Assembly (NCBI RefSeq): GCF_000293805.1
Contig: NZ_AMBZ01000001.1
Location: 834,001 to 898,000 of the forward strand
Source of the DNA: Paenibacillus alvei DSM 29
GTDB lineage: Bacteria; Bacillota; Bacilli; Paenibacillales; Paenibacillaceae
Direction of reading: 5' to 3'
DNA: 64,000 nucleotides
Position 1 is the first letter of the stretch, and every line of letters starts with the position of its first letter. The notes beneath the pieces were generated by a model, which worked only from the letters and a program-made list of their open reading frames with translations, was not told where the DNA came from and did no database searches. Shown here one piece after another: positions 19,927-28,364 of this stretch. A program made the translations under genes and the position numbers.

Positions 19927-20606
19927 GGAATATCTACCCGATAACCTGCCCCGCGCAGTGTGCGAATTAACTGATGCTCCTTGTCGTTCAGCTTATCCCG
20001 TAGGGAGCGGATATACACCTCAACAATATTGTCCTCCCCGCCAAAGTCGTACCCCCACACCCGTTCCAAAATAACAGCCTTGCTTAGCACCATACCCCGA
20101 TTCAGCACAAGAAACTTGAGCAAATCATATTCCGTTGGGGAAAGAGCAAGCACGCTGCTGCCATACGAAATCTCCTTACGCTTATCATCGATGACGAAAG
20201 GACCAATCTGCACATCCCCGAACATCGTCGGGAACTGGTTGCGTATGCGAGCATGAATGCGGGCTAACAACTCAGCGAAGCTGAATGGCTTGACCATATA
20301 ATCATCAGCTCCCAGATTCAAGCCCTTCACTCGATCATCGATCTCATCCTTGGCTGTTAGCATAATAACAGCTACATCTTCTGATCTTTTCAGCATTTGA
20401 CATACTTCGTATCCATCCATGCCTGGCATCATGACGTCTAATATAACCACATGAGGCCGAAACTCGGTATAACGAGCAATGGCAGCAACACCGTCATGTG
20501 CGGTCTGCACTTCAAACCCTTCATTCACCAAGCCCAACTCAAGAAATTGTACGATATTCGGCTCATCGTCCACGATGAGAATTTTAATTTCTTTACTCCG
20601 ATTCAT
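19923..20606 (-). CDS. OmpR-family response regulator
   Basis: 227 residues. The receiver domain has ILIVDDEPNI, the phospho-acceptor Asp in VVILDVMMPGMDG, the switch Thr in VIMLTAKDE and the Lys in DYMVKPFS. The winged helix follows (LSPTEYDLLKFLVLNRGMVLS, EVYIRSLRDKL, IRTLRGAGYRV). The partner kinase lies directly downstream with an ATGA overlap. Target genes are unknown; the convergent Vpr-like protease is a neighbour but not obviously a target. The gene is intact, so a loss of the kinase would leave an orphan regulator. Confidence 0.93.
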   Translation of the reverse strand: MNRSKEIKILIVDDEPNIVQFLELGLVNEGFEVQTAHDGVAAIARYTEFRPHVVILDVMMPGMDGYEVCQMLKRSEDVAVIMLTAKDEIDDRVKGLNLGADDYMVKPFSFAELLARIHARIRNQFPTMFGDVQIGPFVIDDKRKEISYGSSVLALSPTEYDLLKFLVLNRGMVLSKAVILERVWGYDFGGEDNIVEVYIRSLRDKLNDKEHQLIRTLRGAGYRVDIP

Positions 20607-20763
20607 CTGTGACCACCCTCACTACTGCGTTATGTCCCCTATTACCATCTATTATCCTATCAGTAGCTGAAATAAAGCTGAGTGTTGGCTTAAAATTTAT
20701 TGAGGCGGCCGCAAATGAATAAAATCGATAATAAAATCCGAGATCCAAATCGGAATTGGCAAC

Positions 20764-21663
20764 TTACTTGAAGCTCCTATACCATTCGATTGTTTCGCGT
20801 ATTCCTGCCTCCAAGGTATACTGAGGCCTCCAGTGCAATTCCTGCCTTAGGCGCCCAACATGAGCACCGACATACAAGGGTTCGTCTGCAGGATCAGGAA
20901 GCGCCCCTAATCGAAGCAACGGTTCACGCCCCAACTCCTTAGCGACCATAGTAGCAATCTGTTTCACCTGAACCGGAATCCCTGATCCGATATTCAACGT
21001 CCCCTGCACCTTGCTCAAGAGAAAGGACACCAGCGCATTTGCCACGTCCTTGACATACAAAAAGTCACGATACTGCTTGCCTTGTGAGCAAGCAGCCTCT
21101 CGTCCATCCAGCAACGAGCGAATGATCGAGGATACCAGGCGATTCCCTTGCTCTTGAGGACCATAAAGATGGAAAATTCGTGCCCAGCCGCTGCTCAATC
21201 CCGATTGTGAAGCATAAGACTCCAGCCAAGCTCGTAGTGAATTTTTACATATCGCATATAGTGTCTTTGTCGATAAAGCAGAAGCTTTTTCTGATAATAG
21301 TCCCTGCGTCCATTCATACTCGGCACAAGAACCTGCAACAATTACTCTTCGTCCACCACATTGAACGAAACGCTCGATAAGCATTTTGCTTGACTGCATC
21401 CAGTTATAATTGCGAAGCGAAGTATAACATTGTGGAGGAATTGCATCCCAGGCAAGATGCATAAGGTGTGTAGGTCTTACTCGATCAATAAGCACCTCCA
21501 CCTCTTTCTCATCGAATAAATCGGCTTGATGCCACGTACATAAGAGATCCGTTCGGGATGATCTGTGATAAAGCGCATGAACGTTATACCCCTTCTCGAG
21601 CAGCAACTGAACAACGAATCCGCCAATCCACCCACTGCCGCCAGTCACTAGTATTGTCTCCAT
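20764..21663 (-). CDS. NAD-dependent epimerase/4-ketoreductase of the CDP-sugar operon
   Basis: 299 residues of the extended short-chain dehydrogenase family. The Rossmann motif is ILVTGGSGWIGGFVVQ at the N-terminus. The catalytic YxxxK is YAICK (in TKTLYAICKNSLRAW), with GARIFHLYGP-like substrate loop ARIFHLYGPQEQGNR. ATG 21663 is chosen: it lies 5 nt after the methyltransferase stop and has TAGGAG before it; the frame is open further upstream only as overlap. As the last gene of the operon it most likely reduces the 4-keto group of the CDP-linked sugar after C-methylation (inference). A role as a C-epimerase cannot be excluded. Confidence 0.85.
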   Translation of the reverse strand: METILVTGGSGWIGGFVVQLLLEKGYNVHALYHRSSRTDLLCTWHQADLFDEKEVEVLIDRVRPTHLMHLAWDAIPPQCYTSLRNYNWMQSSKMLIERFVQCGGRRVIVAGSCAEYEWTQGLLSEKASALSTKTLYAICKNSLRAWLESYASQSGLSSGWARIFHLYGPQEQGNRLVSSIIRSLLDGREAACSQGKQYRDFLYVKDVANALVSFLLSKVQGTLNIGSGIPVQVKQIATMVAKELGREPLLRLGALPDPADEPLYVGAHVGRLRQELHWRPQYTLEAGIRETIEWYRSFK

Positions 21664-21668
21664 ATCTC

Positions 21669-22898
21669 CTACACCACTTCGATTTCTGGAACTGGAACGA
21701 CGAATTTGCCGCCCCACTCTCGGATGTAGTCGCATTGCTCCATGATCTCCTCCTTCAGATTCCAAGGCAGGATAAGCACATAGTCTGGACGGGCACGTTT
21801 CAGTTCCTCAGGAGCCCGGATAGGAATTCGCGAACCTGGCAAATACATGCCTTGCTTATACGGATTCTGATCTACAGTAAAGGGGAGCAAATCCGGATTC
21901 ACCCTACAATAATTAAGCAGCGTATTGCCCTTCGCTGGTGCACCGTAGCCCACTATTAACTTGCCTTGATTATGGACGTCCGTCATAAACCGGACAATAT
22001 CCTCCTTCATTTTCTCTACCTGCTGAGCAAACGAGATATATGTCCGCCAATCATGCAAGCCAAATAGCCGTTCCCGTTCCTGAATCTCCTGCACGGCGGA
22101 TGCAGCCGAGCGGTTGGCTTCATCATGCATGACATACAAGCGCAGTGAACCTCCATGTGTGGTTAATTGTTCTACATCAACAACTGTAAGCCCATGTATT
22201 GAGAGCAGATGCTGGACGGAGAACAAAGAGAAATAAGAGAAATGTTCATGATATATCGTATCGAACTGCTTATATCGAATGAGATTGAGTACATGCGGAA
22301 ACTCAATCGTAATGGTGCCTTCCGGATGGAGCAGCCGCTTTAAGCCAGCGACAAAATCATGTACGTCCGGGACATGGGCCAGTACATTGTTCGCTACGAT
22401 TAGATCCCCGTATATTCCTTCCCTCATAACGAGATCTTCCGCGAGCCGTTGCCCGAAAAACTCTGTCTTCGTCGCAATTCCCTTATCCCTCGCGAGCTGA
22501 GCGACATTGCTTGCTGGTTCTACTCCAAGTGTTCGAATGCCTCGCTGATGGAAATATTGCAGCAAATAACCGTCATTACTCGCAATCTCAATGACCTGTG
22601 ATTCGGCATTCAACTGAAATCGTTGAATTGCCATGTCCGTATATTGCTCAGCATGCCTCAACCAGCTAGTGGAATAGGAGCTTAAATATAAATAATGCTT
22701 GAAAATACTCGCCGGGCTCGTGATTTGATCAAGCTGTACGAGACAGCAAGTGTCGCATACATACGTATGAAGCGGATAAAAGGGTTCCGTGCGCTCCAGT
22801 TCATGTGGTGCCAGGAAGGCATTCGCGAGCGGAGATTCCCCTAAATCAACAAATGTGTGCGCAAGCAGGGTACCGCATATCCGACAATGTGAGTTCAT
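21669..22898 (-). CDS. Sugar-nucleotide C-methyltransferase (TylC3/NovU-like architecture)
   Basis: 409 residues in the three-part layout of sugar C-methyltransferases. First comes an N-terminal zinc-binding domain (CRICGTLL and CDTCCLVQLDQ; Methyltransf_13). Then the SAM fold (VIEIASNDGYLLQYF as motif I, EFFGQ, DLIVANNVLAHVPD). Last is a C-terminal substrate-binding region (LIVGYGAPAKGNTLLNYC; Methyltransf_14). Characterised members transfer methyl to C3 of a 4-keto-6-deoxy sugar nucleotide. ATG 22898 overlaps the rfbG stop (ATGA), showing translational coupling. With a CDP-glucose dehydratase upstream, the substrate is probably CDP-4-keto-6-deoxyglucose (inference). Confidence 0.87.
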   Translation of the reverse strand: MNSHCRICGTLLAHTFVDLGESPLANAFLAPHELERTEPFYPLHTYVCDTCCLVQLDQITSPASIFKHYLYLSSYSTSWLRHAEQYTDMAIQRFQLNAESQVIEIASNDGYLLQYFHQRGIRTLGVEPASNVAQLARDKGIATKTEFFGQRLAEDLVMREGIYGDLIVANNVLAHVPDVHDFVAGLKRLLHPEGTITIEFPHVLNLIRYKQFDTIYHEHFSYFSLFSVQHLLSIHGLTVVDVEQLTTHGGSLRLYVMHDEANRSAASAVQEIQERERLFGLHDWRTYISFAQQVEKMKEDIVRFMTDVHNQGKLIVGYGAPAKGNTLLNYCRVNPDLLPFTVDQNPYKQGMYLPGSRIPIRAPEELKRARPDYVLILPWNLKEEIMEQCDYIREWGGKFVVPVPEIEVV

Positions 22899-23983
22899 TA
22901 TCCTTTGCTGCCTCCCTCTCCGTGAATGTAAGCAGCAATCTGCCGCTCTGATGCCGCTCTCGCGTTTACTCCTGAACGATACTGTTGATGCCAGGACAAT
23001 GTCCATGACACAGCCTCTCTTATAGACAGCTTCGGACGCCAGTTCAGCAGTTGTGCCGCCTTACTGCTATCCAGAGATAGTCTAGGTGCTTCGGATGGCG
23101 ACACAATCTGTTCCTGCACCACCTTCATATCCACCTGCCATAGATCTGCTGCCATCCGAATGATATCCTGAACTGTTGTGTCTGACTGTTCAAGCGGACC
23201 AAAGTTCCAAGCATCTGCATATTGCGGACTGTCCCACAGCTTCTCCGCAAGCAGCAGGTAACCATGCAAGGGCTCCAAAACATGCTGCCATGGACGAATC
23301 GCCCCAGGATTCCGAACAACAATCGATTCTGATGCCGTAAAAGCCCTTATTATATCAGGCATTAAGCGCGATTCGGACCAATCTCCGCCGCCAATGACGT
23401 TGCCTGCTCGAACCGAAGCCATGTTGGGCCCTTTCCCTTCCTCGGCATGAAAATAAGACTGTCGATAACATTCTGCAACGATTTCAGCACAAGCCTTGCT
23501 TGCGCTATAGGGGTCATGTCCGCCAAGCGGATCTCCCTCGCAAAATGGAAGCGCCTCTTTCCCCGTATTGCGATAGCACTTGTCGCTCGTTACATTGATA
23601 ACAACGTGAACGCTTGATGTATGGCGAACCGCCTCCATCAGATGTGCCGTTCCCATTACATTGATATGAAAGGTGCTTACGGGATGTACATAGGATGCTT
23701 GTACGAGCGGCTGCGCAGCCAAATGGAATACAATCTCCGGCTCATATGCCAACATCATCTTCAACAGCGCTGAATAGTCATTTACATCTCCGATAACGTA
23801 TTGCCTGCACATAGCTTGAATATCCGCAGCAGTGAACAGGTTCGGCTTCGTAATCGGGGGCAAGGCGTATCCGAGAACTTCGGCGCCCATTAAGGACAGC
23901 CACATCGTCAACCAAGAGCCCTTGAAGCCCGTATGTCCAGTAATGAGCACCTTCTTCCCTTGCCAAAAAGCTTCATTGACCAT
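22898..23983 (-). CDS. rfbG: CDP-glucose 4,6-dehydratase
   Basis: 361 residues, the family length. NAD-binding KVLITGHTGFKGSWL at the N-terminus is diagnostic of RfbG (TGHTGFKGSW). VVINVTSDKCYRNTG supplies the catalytic Ser/Thr and YSASKACAE the YxxxK. The enzyme removes water from CDP-D-glucose to give CDP-4-keto-6-deoxy-D-glucose, the branch point for CDP-linked deoxysugars. ATG 23983 follows GGAAGGTGTGG and lies 3 nt after the rfbF stop, so the two are coupled. No rfbH-type 3-dehydrase is present, so the pathway does not look like CDP-3,6-dideoxyhexose (abequose-type) synthesis. Confidence 0.93.
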   Translation of the reverse strand: MVNEAFWQGKKVLITGHTGFKGSWLTMWLSLMGAEVLGYALPPITKPNLFTAADIQAMCRQYVIGDVNDYSALLKMMLAYEPEIVFHLAAQPLVQASYVHPVSTFHINVMGTAHLMEAVRHTSSVHVVINVTSDKCYRNTGKEALPFCEGDPLGGHDPYSASKACAEIVAECYRQSYFHAEEGKGPNMASVRAGNVIGGGDWSESRLMPDIIRAFTASESIVVRNPGAIRPWQHVLEPLHGYLLLAEKLWDSPQYADAWNFGPLEQSDTTVQDIIRMAADLWQVDMKVVQEQIVSPSEAPRLSLDSSKAAQLLNWRPKLSIREAVSWTLSWHQQYRSGVNARAASERQIAAYIHGEGGSKG

Positions 23984-23985
23984 GC

Positions 23986-24753
23986 TTACCACACCTTCCA
24001 CGGCGCTTGGCCCCGTTCCCATAATTCCACCAATCTTTTCTTATCGCGCATCGTATCCATCGGATGCCAGAAGCCATGATGCTCGTAAGCCATGAGCTGC
24101 CGCTGGCGTGCAAGCTCAGTTAGGACGTTCGTCTCCCACACGGAAGCATCATCGACAATGTATGGGAACACCTCCGGCTCCAATACAAAGAAACCACCAT
24201 TTATCCAGCCGCCATCTCCTGCAGGCTTCTCTGTAAAGTCAATAACCTCTTGTTGAGCCAAGGCAAGTGAACCGAATCTTCCAGGCGGTTGAACCGCCGT
24301 GACTGTTGCATATTTGCCATGTGATTGGTGATATGCAATCAATTCCGCAATGTTCACATTGCTAACCCCATCCCCATAGGTGAGACAAAAGGTAGAGTCC
24401 CCAACATACTCCTGAACTCGCTTAATCCGTCCTCCCGTATCTGTCCCTTCGCCAGTGTCGATTAATGTGACCTTCCATGGAACAGCATTTTCCCCATGAT
24501 AATGAACAGTGTGGCTCTCCATATCCAAGGTGAAATCCGTATGCCGCATGAAATACTGGAAGAAATACTCTTTAATAACATAGCCTTTGTACCCCAAACA
24601 GATGACGAAATCACGAATTCCATAATGGCTGTACAGCTTCATAATGTGCCACAGTATCGGCTGTAAACCGATTTCGATCATCGGCTTCGGCTTCACCTGC
24701 GTTTCTTCTCCAATTCTCGTACCATAACCGCCAGCAAGAATAACCGCCTTCAT
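23986..24753 (-). CDS. rfbF: Glucose-1-phosphate cytidylyltransferase
   Basis: 255 residues, full length. It starts MKAVILAGGYGTRIGEET, with PKPMIEIGLQPILWHIMKLY (nucleotide and sugar phosphate binding) and the RfbF-specific YGDGVSNVNI and TVTAVQPPGRFGSL. It makes CDP-glucose from CTP and glucose-1-phosphate, the entry step to CDP-6-deoxy sugars. It overlaps the upstream glycosyltransferase by 4 nt (ATGA) and is followed 3 nt later by rfbG. Cytoplasmic. Confidence 0.94.
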   Translation of the reverse strand: MKAVILAGGYGTRIGEETQVKPKPMIEIGLQPILWHIMKLYSHYGIRDFVICLGYKGYVIKEYFFQYFMRHTDFTLDMESHTVHYHGENAVPWKVTLIDTGEGTDTGGRIKRVQEYVGDSTFCLTYGDGVSNVNIAELIAYHQSHGKYATVTAVQPPGRFGSLALAQQEVIDFTEKPAGDGGWINGGFFVLEPEVFPYIVDDASVWETNVLTELARQRQLMAYEHHGFWHPMDTMRDKKRLVELWERGQAPWKVW

Positions 24754-25517
24754 TGACTCTCACCCCACAATCGCTGATAAGCAGGGTTATTTCGCAAGTC
24801 TGACGTCAGCTTGATAAAATAGGCATACATTTGCTCCAACTCCTCGCGATTCACATGGTGTTGATGCCCCATTCCCCGACTTATGCTGTTGGCCGACAAG
24901 GTTGATCCAATTTGCAGTTTCCGCAGCCGCATTTTCTCCGTCCATGGACTGAAGATGAACTTCATTACAAAGGCAGGAAAGGGATTATCTACGAACGGAT
25001 AATCGACATACGGATGTGAGGACCAATGTCTTCCTGGTGCATAGTTTCCATGGGGGTAGCGATGAATATATCGCCCTAGATCTGGTAATATATATCCATG
25101 GTGACGCTGTCTGACGAGTGGTTGTTCTGGATCGGGCTCTCCATATGAATAGGCAGGATCATCGATTAAATAGATGTGGCGTACATAATAAATTGAACTG
25201 CCAAGCATATCTAATGATGCGAAAAAATGCTCCTTATTAGAAACACACAGAAACTCCGTTGTATTGAGCGTCATTTTCCAACCCATACATTGCTGCTCTA
25301 TTTCCATTACTTCTTGATCCACCAGTATTGCATCAAACTCAGGTACACGTGAATTTCGAATCTCCCAATGGGGAACCAACTGTTTGCAAATATCAACGGA
25401 TCGATCTGTTGAGCCACGATTAATCAAAATACCATGATCAAATAGTGGAGCATGATGTTTTAACCACCATGGCAGCAAATATTCCTCATTGTAGAAGTGA
25501 GAAATTAGGATTCTCAT
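24750..25517 (-). CDS. Glycosyltransferase-like protein (GT2-related) of the CDP-sugar operon
   Basis: 255 residues. The N-terminus RILISHFYNEEYLLPWWLKH and HGILINRGSTDRSVDIC is the pattern of the Glyco_tranf_2_4/GT92-like group, in which the DxD site is loose. EFDAILVDQEVMEIE may hold the metal or nucleotide ligand. Two aromatic and His-rich stretches (HHGYILPDLGRYIHRYPHG) follow. It would transfer a sugar, possibly the CDP sugar made by its neighbours, to a surface glycan or protein; the acceptor is unknown. It overlaps rfbF by 4 nt, so it is part of the same operon. Upstream, 200 nt separate it from the SGNH gene. Confidence 0.75.
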   Translation of the reverse strand: MRILISHFYNEEYLLPWWLKHHAPLFDHGILINRGSTDRSVDICKQLVPHWEIRNSRVPEFDAILVDQEVMEIEQQCMGWKMTLNTTEFLCVSNKEHFFASLDMLGSSIYYVRHIYLIDDPAYSYGEPDPEQPLVRQRHHGYILPDLGRYIHRYPHGNYAPGRHWSSHPYVDYPFVDNPFPAFVMKFIFSPWTEKMRLRKLQIGSTLSANSISRGMGHQHHVNREELEQMYAYFIKLTSDLRNNPAYQRLWGESQ

Positions 25518-25718
25518 GTCAACCCCCCTCTTTTTCTATTACTATATGAATCTTGAATGATAGAAGTCTCCCATAATCGTTCCTCCGTTCAAACCTATTT
25601 TTCTTTCAGCAATGTCGTTCTCCACATTTCAAACGGCGCTAATCGTCAAATAGAGGACGCCTGCTGGGGGCCTCCTCTAAATCATTTCTATGCAACTCTT
25701 TTCCTTGCTTGTGTAATG

Positions 25719-26786
25719 TTACGAATTCTTCGCCAGTATTTCTCTCAGCACAAGCTCCAATCCGTTTGCTATCTGTATAAACCCTAGATCAGTAGGATGA
25801 GTACCGTCAACATAGCATTCATGGGCATGCAATGGCAGCAGCTTTTCTCCGTCATAGAAATGGATATTGCCATCCCCTGCTTGATGCAAGGATTCCACTA
25901 ATGTCATCTGCATATGCTTGCGCGCTTGATGCAGCTTGACATCCTCAGGATCGAAGCTTGTGTATGAAAACGGAAGTCTCGAAAGGACCAGAATCGGGAC
26001 AATTGGATGCTTGTCTCGATAGATTTGAATAAATTGCGGGAGTGTCTTGGCATATAGCTCAGGAGAAACACTGTTTGCTTCATAGTCCAGCACAAGACAG
26101 GCTGGATCAGAAATGGAAGCAATGATATGAGCCAGGTCCGGCTCCCCCTTTCCGCTCCCCGAAAAGCCAAGATTAATAAACTCCCGATTCATTTTACGGC
26201 TTAGTATGTTCGTATAGCACATGCCGGGCCGGGTCGCACATGCTCCTTGTGTAATTGAGGTTCCGTATACAATAATCTTCCTCGCATCCTCATAGCTCGG
26301 TGGAGGCTCTACTAGAGCGCCCTTTTTCAAGCCTACTTGGATTTCCTTTACCCCCTGATATAACGGGAAGTTCAAGACAACGAGTCTCCTCTCTTGTGCG
26401 TCACGGAAAAATAAAACAGACTCATACTCGGATTCTCTTGGACTCCATCCTGTCGTACTTCGATAGTGCAGCTCGCCATCTACTTCGACATAGCAATCAA
26501 ATCCACACTGTCCTGTCGCTGCCATATGATACATATCTCCTGTTCCGGACAATGTAACACGGAGAAAAAGCTTGGAAGAATTCGTCACGAATCGAATCTG
26601 TCCGCCTGCTGTATGATTTGCCAATATGTCCACTGCCTCTGGAATTGAATACTCCGGTGATACAGGGAGACGGCGATATCTCCCCTCTGCGGCAAACCAA
26701 TGAAATCCTGAGATCATAAATGGCTCCTCGAGTGGAGAATACCACACCACATCAGACGTATCTGTCCTCTGCTGCTCAATTGGCAT
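25719..26786 (-). CDS. SGNH/GDSL-family hydrolase (acetyl-esterase type)
   Basis: 355 residues. An N-terminal beta-rich domain (about 1-165) is followed by an SGNH hydrolase domain. The motifs are YGTSITQGACATRPG (nucleophile Ser), NLGFSGSGKGEPDLA (oxyanion Gly), LDYEANSVSP (in place of the usual GxND) and the C-terminal DGTHPTDLGF (Asp-His). Members with this layout remove acetyl or acyl groups from carbohydrates. No signal peptide is seen, so it may act in the cytoplasm on a sugar precursor. ATG 26786 follows AAAAAAGAAGAA. It probably heads the CDP-sugar operon, given orientation and theme, although 201 nt separate it from the next gene. Confidence 0.83.
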   Translation of the reverse strand: MPIEQQRTDTSDVVWYSPLEEPFMISGFHWFAAEGRYRRLPVSPEYSIPEAVDILANHTAGGQIRFVTNSSKLFLRVTLSGTGDMYHMAATGQCGFDCYVEVDGELHYRSTTGWSPRESEYESVLFFRDAQERRLVVLNFPLYQGVKEIQVGLKKGALVEPPPSYEDARKIIVYGTSITQGACATRPGMCYTNILSRKMNREFINLGFSGSGKGEPDLAHIIASISDPACLVLDYEANSVSPELYAKTLPQFIQIYRDKHPIVPILVLSRLPFSYTSFDPEDVKLHQARKHMQMTLVESLHQAGDGNIHFYDGEKLLPLHAHECYVDGTHPTDLGFIQIANGLELVLREILAKNS

Positions 26787-26880
26787 TTCTTCTTTTTTAC
26801 CGGCATAACATCCTGTACAACCTGATCGTCAACGTTCATTCCCAAACTCCTCTCAAATGGCTTGTTCACCCAATGAAACG

Positions 26881-26911
26881 CATGGTGATGGATGATTTAT
26901 CCATCACCATG
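26881..26911. other. Perfect 13-bp hairpin in the divergent SGNH/SASP intergenic region
   Basis: Arms catggtgatggat and atccatcaccatg with a 5-nt loop. It is followed on the plus strand by a pyrimidine-rich stretch (gctgctttccttttcc). There is no plus-strand gene upstream for it to terminate, so it may be an operator, a leader hairpin for one of the divergent genes, or the terminator of a lost gene. Confidence 0.6.
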
Positions 26912-27003
26912 CTGCTTTCCTTTTCCTTTCCACATAAATTCTAGTTTAGAGGGAAACTTACGAAGAGCACTTATCTACAAGTTCTAAACAGGAGGTTATT
27001 TGT

Positions 27004-27297
27004 ATGTCACGAAGAAGCCGCCGTAAGCTGCTGGTTACAGGTGCGGAACAAAGCGTCAATGCCTTCAAAGCCGAAGTCATGCGCCGTGAGGGATTTGCCG
27101 TCGATCCGAGTCGGCCGAATGATGTGAAATATGAGGTGGCCAAGGAACTAGGCGTCCCTTTGCAGGAAGGCTACAATGGGCAACTGTCTACTGAAGACGC
27201 GGGTCGAGTAGGAGGAAGAATTGGTGGATCGATGGTGAGAGAGATGATTCGCTTGGCACAGGAAAATTTGACGAAGCAGAATGGAAGCAATGAATAA
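27004..27297 (+). CDS. Alpha/beta-type small acid-soluble spore protein
   Basis: 97 residues. The two conserved blocks of alpha/beta SASPs are present: VKYEVAKELGVPLQEGYNG (equivalent to the KYEIAxEFGV block with the germination-protease cleavage region) and DAGRVGGRIGGSMVREMI. These proteins coat spore DNA, shift it to an A-like form and protect it from UV and heat. They are made in the forespore and degraded by Gpr at germination. The protein is longer than the usual 60-72 residues because of a basic N-terminus (SRRSRRKLL) and an insert before the first block. ATG 27004 follows ACAGGAGGTTATTTGT. A forespore (sigma G) promoter is expected but not asserted. Confidence 0.92.
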   Translation: MSRRSRRKLLVTGAEQSVNAFKAEVMRREGFAVDPSRPNDVKYEVAKELGVPLQEGYNGQLSTEDAGRVGGRIGGSMVREMIRLAQENLTKQNGSNE

Positions 27298-27362
27298 CTG
27301 CCAGAGCATAAAAGAAACCATCCATTCGCTTCAAAAGCTGAATTATAGAAAGGTGTCCCAAC

Positions 27363-28283
27363 ATGTGCTATGAAAGCATTATTATTGGTGGTGGCATTGC
27401 AGGTCTTCAAGCTGCCATTCAGTTAGGCAGATATCAGCATCGCGTACTGCTCATTGATAATGAGAACGGCAGGTCGACGATCTGCCGTTCCTACCATAAC
27501 ATTCTTGGATGGCCTGATGGAATATCTGGCGAACAGCTTCGCCTTCTCGGGAAACAGCATGCTAAATCTCTCGGCATATCCTTCTTGAAGGATACCGTGA
27601 TACAGCTTTCGCGCGATGACTCACAGGGTTTCCTTGTGAATACACTGGAGAATGGTCAATTTGCAGCATCAACACTGTTACTGGCAACCGGAATTATGGA
27701 TAGACTCCCGCCCTTGCCTCATCTCATGCCTTGTCTTGGGCTTACCGTATATGTATGCCCAGATTGCGACGGCTATGAGGTAGCTGGCCGCCGCACCATC
27801 GTAATGGGTTCAGGCCCTACTGGGGCGAATATGGCGCTAACGCTATCTTATTGGACTTCCGACCTCATTTATATTAATCATGAGCAGAAGCCCTTATCCA
27901 TGGAACACATGGAGTTGTTAGCTGAGCATCATATAGAGCTAGTTAATGAAGGTATCGATTCTATTTTATGCGAGGAAGAAGGTATCTTCAGCGGCGTGAA
28001 GCTCACCGATGGCAGAACGATAAACGGTGAGCGCGGGTTCGTTGCTTTTGGCGGCAATGAAGTGCGTTCCTCGCTGGCTGAACAGATCGGCGTAGAGCGT
28101 CTCGAAAATAAGCATATCATCGTAGATCCCCGTACAAAAATGACCAATGTACCGAATGTATGGGCGGCCGGAGATATAGGCGTGCATTCCGAGCAGGTTA
28201 CAATCGCATTGGGCGAGGGATCACAAGCTGCGATCTGGATACATAAAGCACTCATGCAAAAACGAGAAGGAAAGAACAAATAA
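27363..28283 (+). CDS. Thioredoxin-reductase-like NAD(P)/FAD-dependent oxidoreductase
   Basis: 306 residues, the length of bacterial thioredoxin reductases. FAD-binding ESIIIGGGIAGLQAAIQLG at the N-terminus, redox motif CPDCDGYE (C-P-D-C, compare CATC in TrxB), NAD(P) dinucleotide motif VMGSGPTGANMA, and the C-terminal VWAAGDIGVHSEQVTIALGEG that binds FAD. The CPDC sequence and short form place it among the TrxB-like proteins of Bacillota whose electron acceptor is unproven. It may reduce a thioredoxin-like partner. AAAGGTGTCCCAAC precedes the ATG. It lies 65 nt after the SASP gene, but a joint transcript is not implied. Confidence 0.9.
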   Translation: MCYESIIIGGGIAGLQAAIQLGRYQHRVLLIDNENGRSTICRSYHNILGWPDGISGEQLRLLGKQHAKSLGISFLKDTVIQLSRDDSQGFLVNTLENGQFAASTLLLATGIMDRLPPLPHLMPCLGLTVYVCPDCDGYEVAGRRTIVMGSGPTGANMALTLSYWTSDLIYINHEQKPLSMEHMELLAEHHIELVNEGIDSILCEEEGIFSGVKLTDGRTINGERGFVAFGGNEVRSSLAEQIGVERLENKHIIVDPRTKMTNVPNVWAAGDIGVHSEQVTIALGEGSQAAIWIHKALMQKREGKNK

Positions 28284-28364
28284 ATCTGTATTTCCTCATG
28301 GTCAGTCGTGGAAAATAAGTCTTCGCATACGGTACAATAGAGGCACGAATGCAACAGTAAGGGG

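Noticed and set aside
25557..25787. 76-codon plus-strand ORF between the sugar operon and the SGNH gene
   Set aside because: Overlaps the SGNH 3' end antisense and has no ribosome site or recognisable sequence.
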